The notes under the pieces are model-generated. The model saw only the letters and a list, made by a program, of their open reading frames with translations, searched no databases and was not told where the DNA came from. From the NCBI GenBank assembly GCA_019323665.1, contig JAHWHA010000093.1, positions 1 to 6,486 on the forward strand: a DNA stretch of 6,486 nt, written 5' to 3'. Made by a program: the position numbers and the translations under genes. Below are positions 6,035 to 6,486 of the stretch, one piece after another (position 1 is the stretch's first letter; each line of letters starts with the position of its first letter). The stretch comes from Candidatus Woesearchaeota archaeon (GTDB lineage Archaea > Nanobdellota > Nanobdellia > Woesearchaeales > JAGVZT01).

Positions 6035-6358
6035 ATGGACTTCGGAAAGTATGGACCATGGGCTTTTTATGTGGCTCTGGTGGCAGCACTTGTACTGGCA
6101 TTCTTCCCAGGACAGACATGGGTAACATATGTGCTGGCAGTTTTGGGTTTGATTGTGGGACTGCTCAACATATCAAAGAAAGAGACACAGCCATTCCTGC
6201 TGGCAGCTCTTGCGTGGATGGTTGCAGGCGGTTTCTTGTCAGCAGTGTTTGCATTCGTGCCATTCCTGCCAGAGTTCCTTAACAATGTGGTTACATTTGT
6301 AGGGCCAGCAGCAGCAGTTGTTGCACTGGTTGCTTTATACCACATATCAAAGGACTAA
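6035..6358 (+). CDS. Small four-helix membrane protein (107 aa), function unknown
   Basis: The protein is nearly all hydrophobic. Four likely membrane helices lie at about residues 8-24, 27-46, 53-75 and 82-104, joined by short loops. The only strongly charged loop, SKKE (47-50), lies between helices 2 and 3. Both termini are short (MDFGKYG and HISKD). There is no signal peptide and no catalytic motif. The start at ATG 6035 is fixed by the strong GAGGGGGTG site. All six prolines use CCA, 8 of 11 phenylalanines use TTC, and CTG and GCA dominate Leu and Ala, a narrow codon choice that with the ribosome binding site suggests high expression. Similar short multi-helix proteins are frequent in DPANN genomes, but I cannot name a function. 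An overlapping frame that opens at GTG 5941 is a shadow of this gene. Confidence 0.85.
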   Translation: MDFGKYGPWAFYVALVAALVLAFFPGQTWVTYVLAVLGLIVGLLNISKKETQPFLLAALAWMVAGGFLSAVFAFVPFLPEFLNNVVTFVGPAAAVVALVALYHISKD

Positions 6359-6359
6359 A

Positions 6360-6385
6360 TTTTTTTATTTTTTCACACTTTTTTT
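6360..6385 (+). terminator. Oligo-T terminator after the 107-aa membrane protein gene
   Basis: Directly after the TAA stop come T7-A-T6 (6360-6373) and, after CACAC, a further T7 (6379-6385). Archaeal RNA polymerase often terminates at such U-runs without a hairpin. The tract overlaps the 3' end of the convergent - strand gene, where the second run encodes lysine codons. Confidence 0.6.
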
Positions 6386-6486
6386 GCAGCAACTTTTGCC
6401 ACAGAACTAGATTTCTCCAACAGGCTAATCTCTATCGGCCCGAAGTGCTTTTTCTGGTCAAGCTCCACTTTCCTGTCCTTTGCCAG
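6373..6486 (-). CDS. C-terminal end of an unrecognised protein (37 codons visible)
   Basis: On the - strand the frame is open from the window edge (6486) to a TGA at 6375-6373. The visible C-terminus contains KVELDQKKHFGPIEISLLEK and ends in a basic Ala/Lys/Val-rich tail, KVAAKKV. The mix of charged and hydrophobic residues and the convergent arrangement with the membrane protein gene, 14 nt apart, suggest a real cytoplasmic protein end. The fragment is too short for me to assign a family. A lysine-rich C-terminal tail would fit a nucleic-acid-binding or ribosome-associated protein, but that is a weak guess. Confidence 0.6.
   Translation of the reverse strand: MAKDRKVELDQKKHFGPIEISLLEKSSSVAKVAAKKV

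Noticed and set aside
5941..6282. A 113-aa frame from GTG 5941 overlapping the membrane protein gene
   Set aside because: Its first part is AT-rich leader translated as Asn/Lys and the rest is an out-of-frame reading of the 107-aa gene. It has no ribosome binding site at the GTG, and the other frame has a strong one.

Overview
The window looks like a stretch of an archaeal chromosome, probably from a small-genome DPANN-type lineage such as Woesearchaeota; the lineage is my inference. The archaeal assignment rests on a partial gamma subunit of initiation factor 2 (aIF2), a UPF0200-type P-loop kinase, repeated TTTATAAA-like TATA boxes at archaeal spacing, GAGGTG Shine-Dalgarno sites, and secreted proteins with class III (pilin-like) N-termini. 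Base composition is moderately AT-rich, with very AT-rich gaps between genes.

Left part (1-3856, + strand): the 3' portion of the aIF2-gamma gene is followed by a 99-bp gap with a promoter and then a full-length mutS (MutS1 type, 819 aa). A 42-aa zinc-ribbon protein follows with its own promoter. mutS and the zinc-ribbon gene share an identical 11-nt start context, GGGGGAATATG, and nearly the same TATA-to-ATG distance.

Middle (3857-4426, - strand): a UPF0200 kinase-like gene ends tail-to-tail with the zinc-ribbon gene. The two stop codons abut with no base between them. The kinase gene diverges from the next + strand block across a 141-bp region that holds promoters for both directions.

Right part (4568-5864, + strand): a tight three-gene block encodes two related secreted or surface proteins with pilin-like N-termini and a conserved-looking cysteine pair, plus a 77-aa two-helix membrane protein between them. 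This block is the best candidate in the window for an uncharacterised system, perhaps a surface filament or anchored surface protein with a dedicated membrane partner. A separate gene with a very strong ribosome binding site encodes a 107-aa four-helix membrane protein. The window closes with the C-terminal 37 codons of an unrecognised - strand gene.

The conserved information-processing genes on the left (translation initiation, mismatch repair) and the envelope genes on the right appear to be independent units. No RNA gene, CRISPR array or mobile element was seen.
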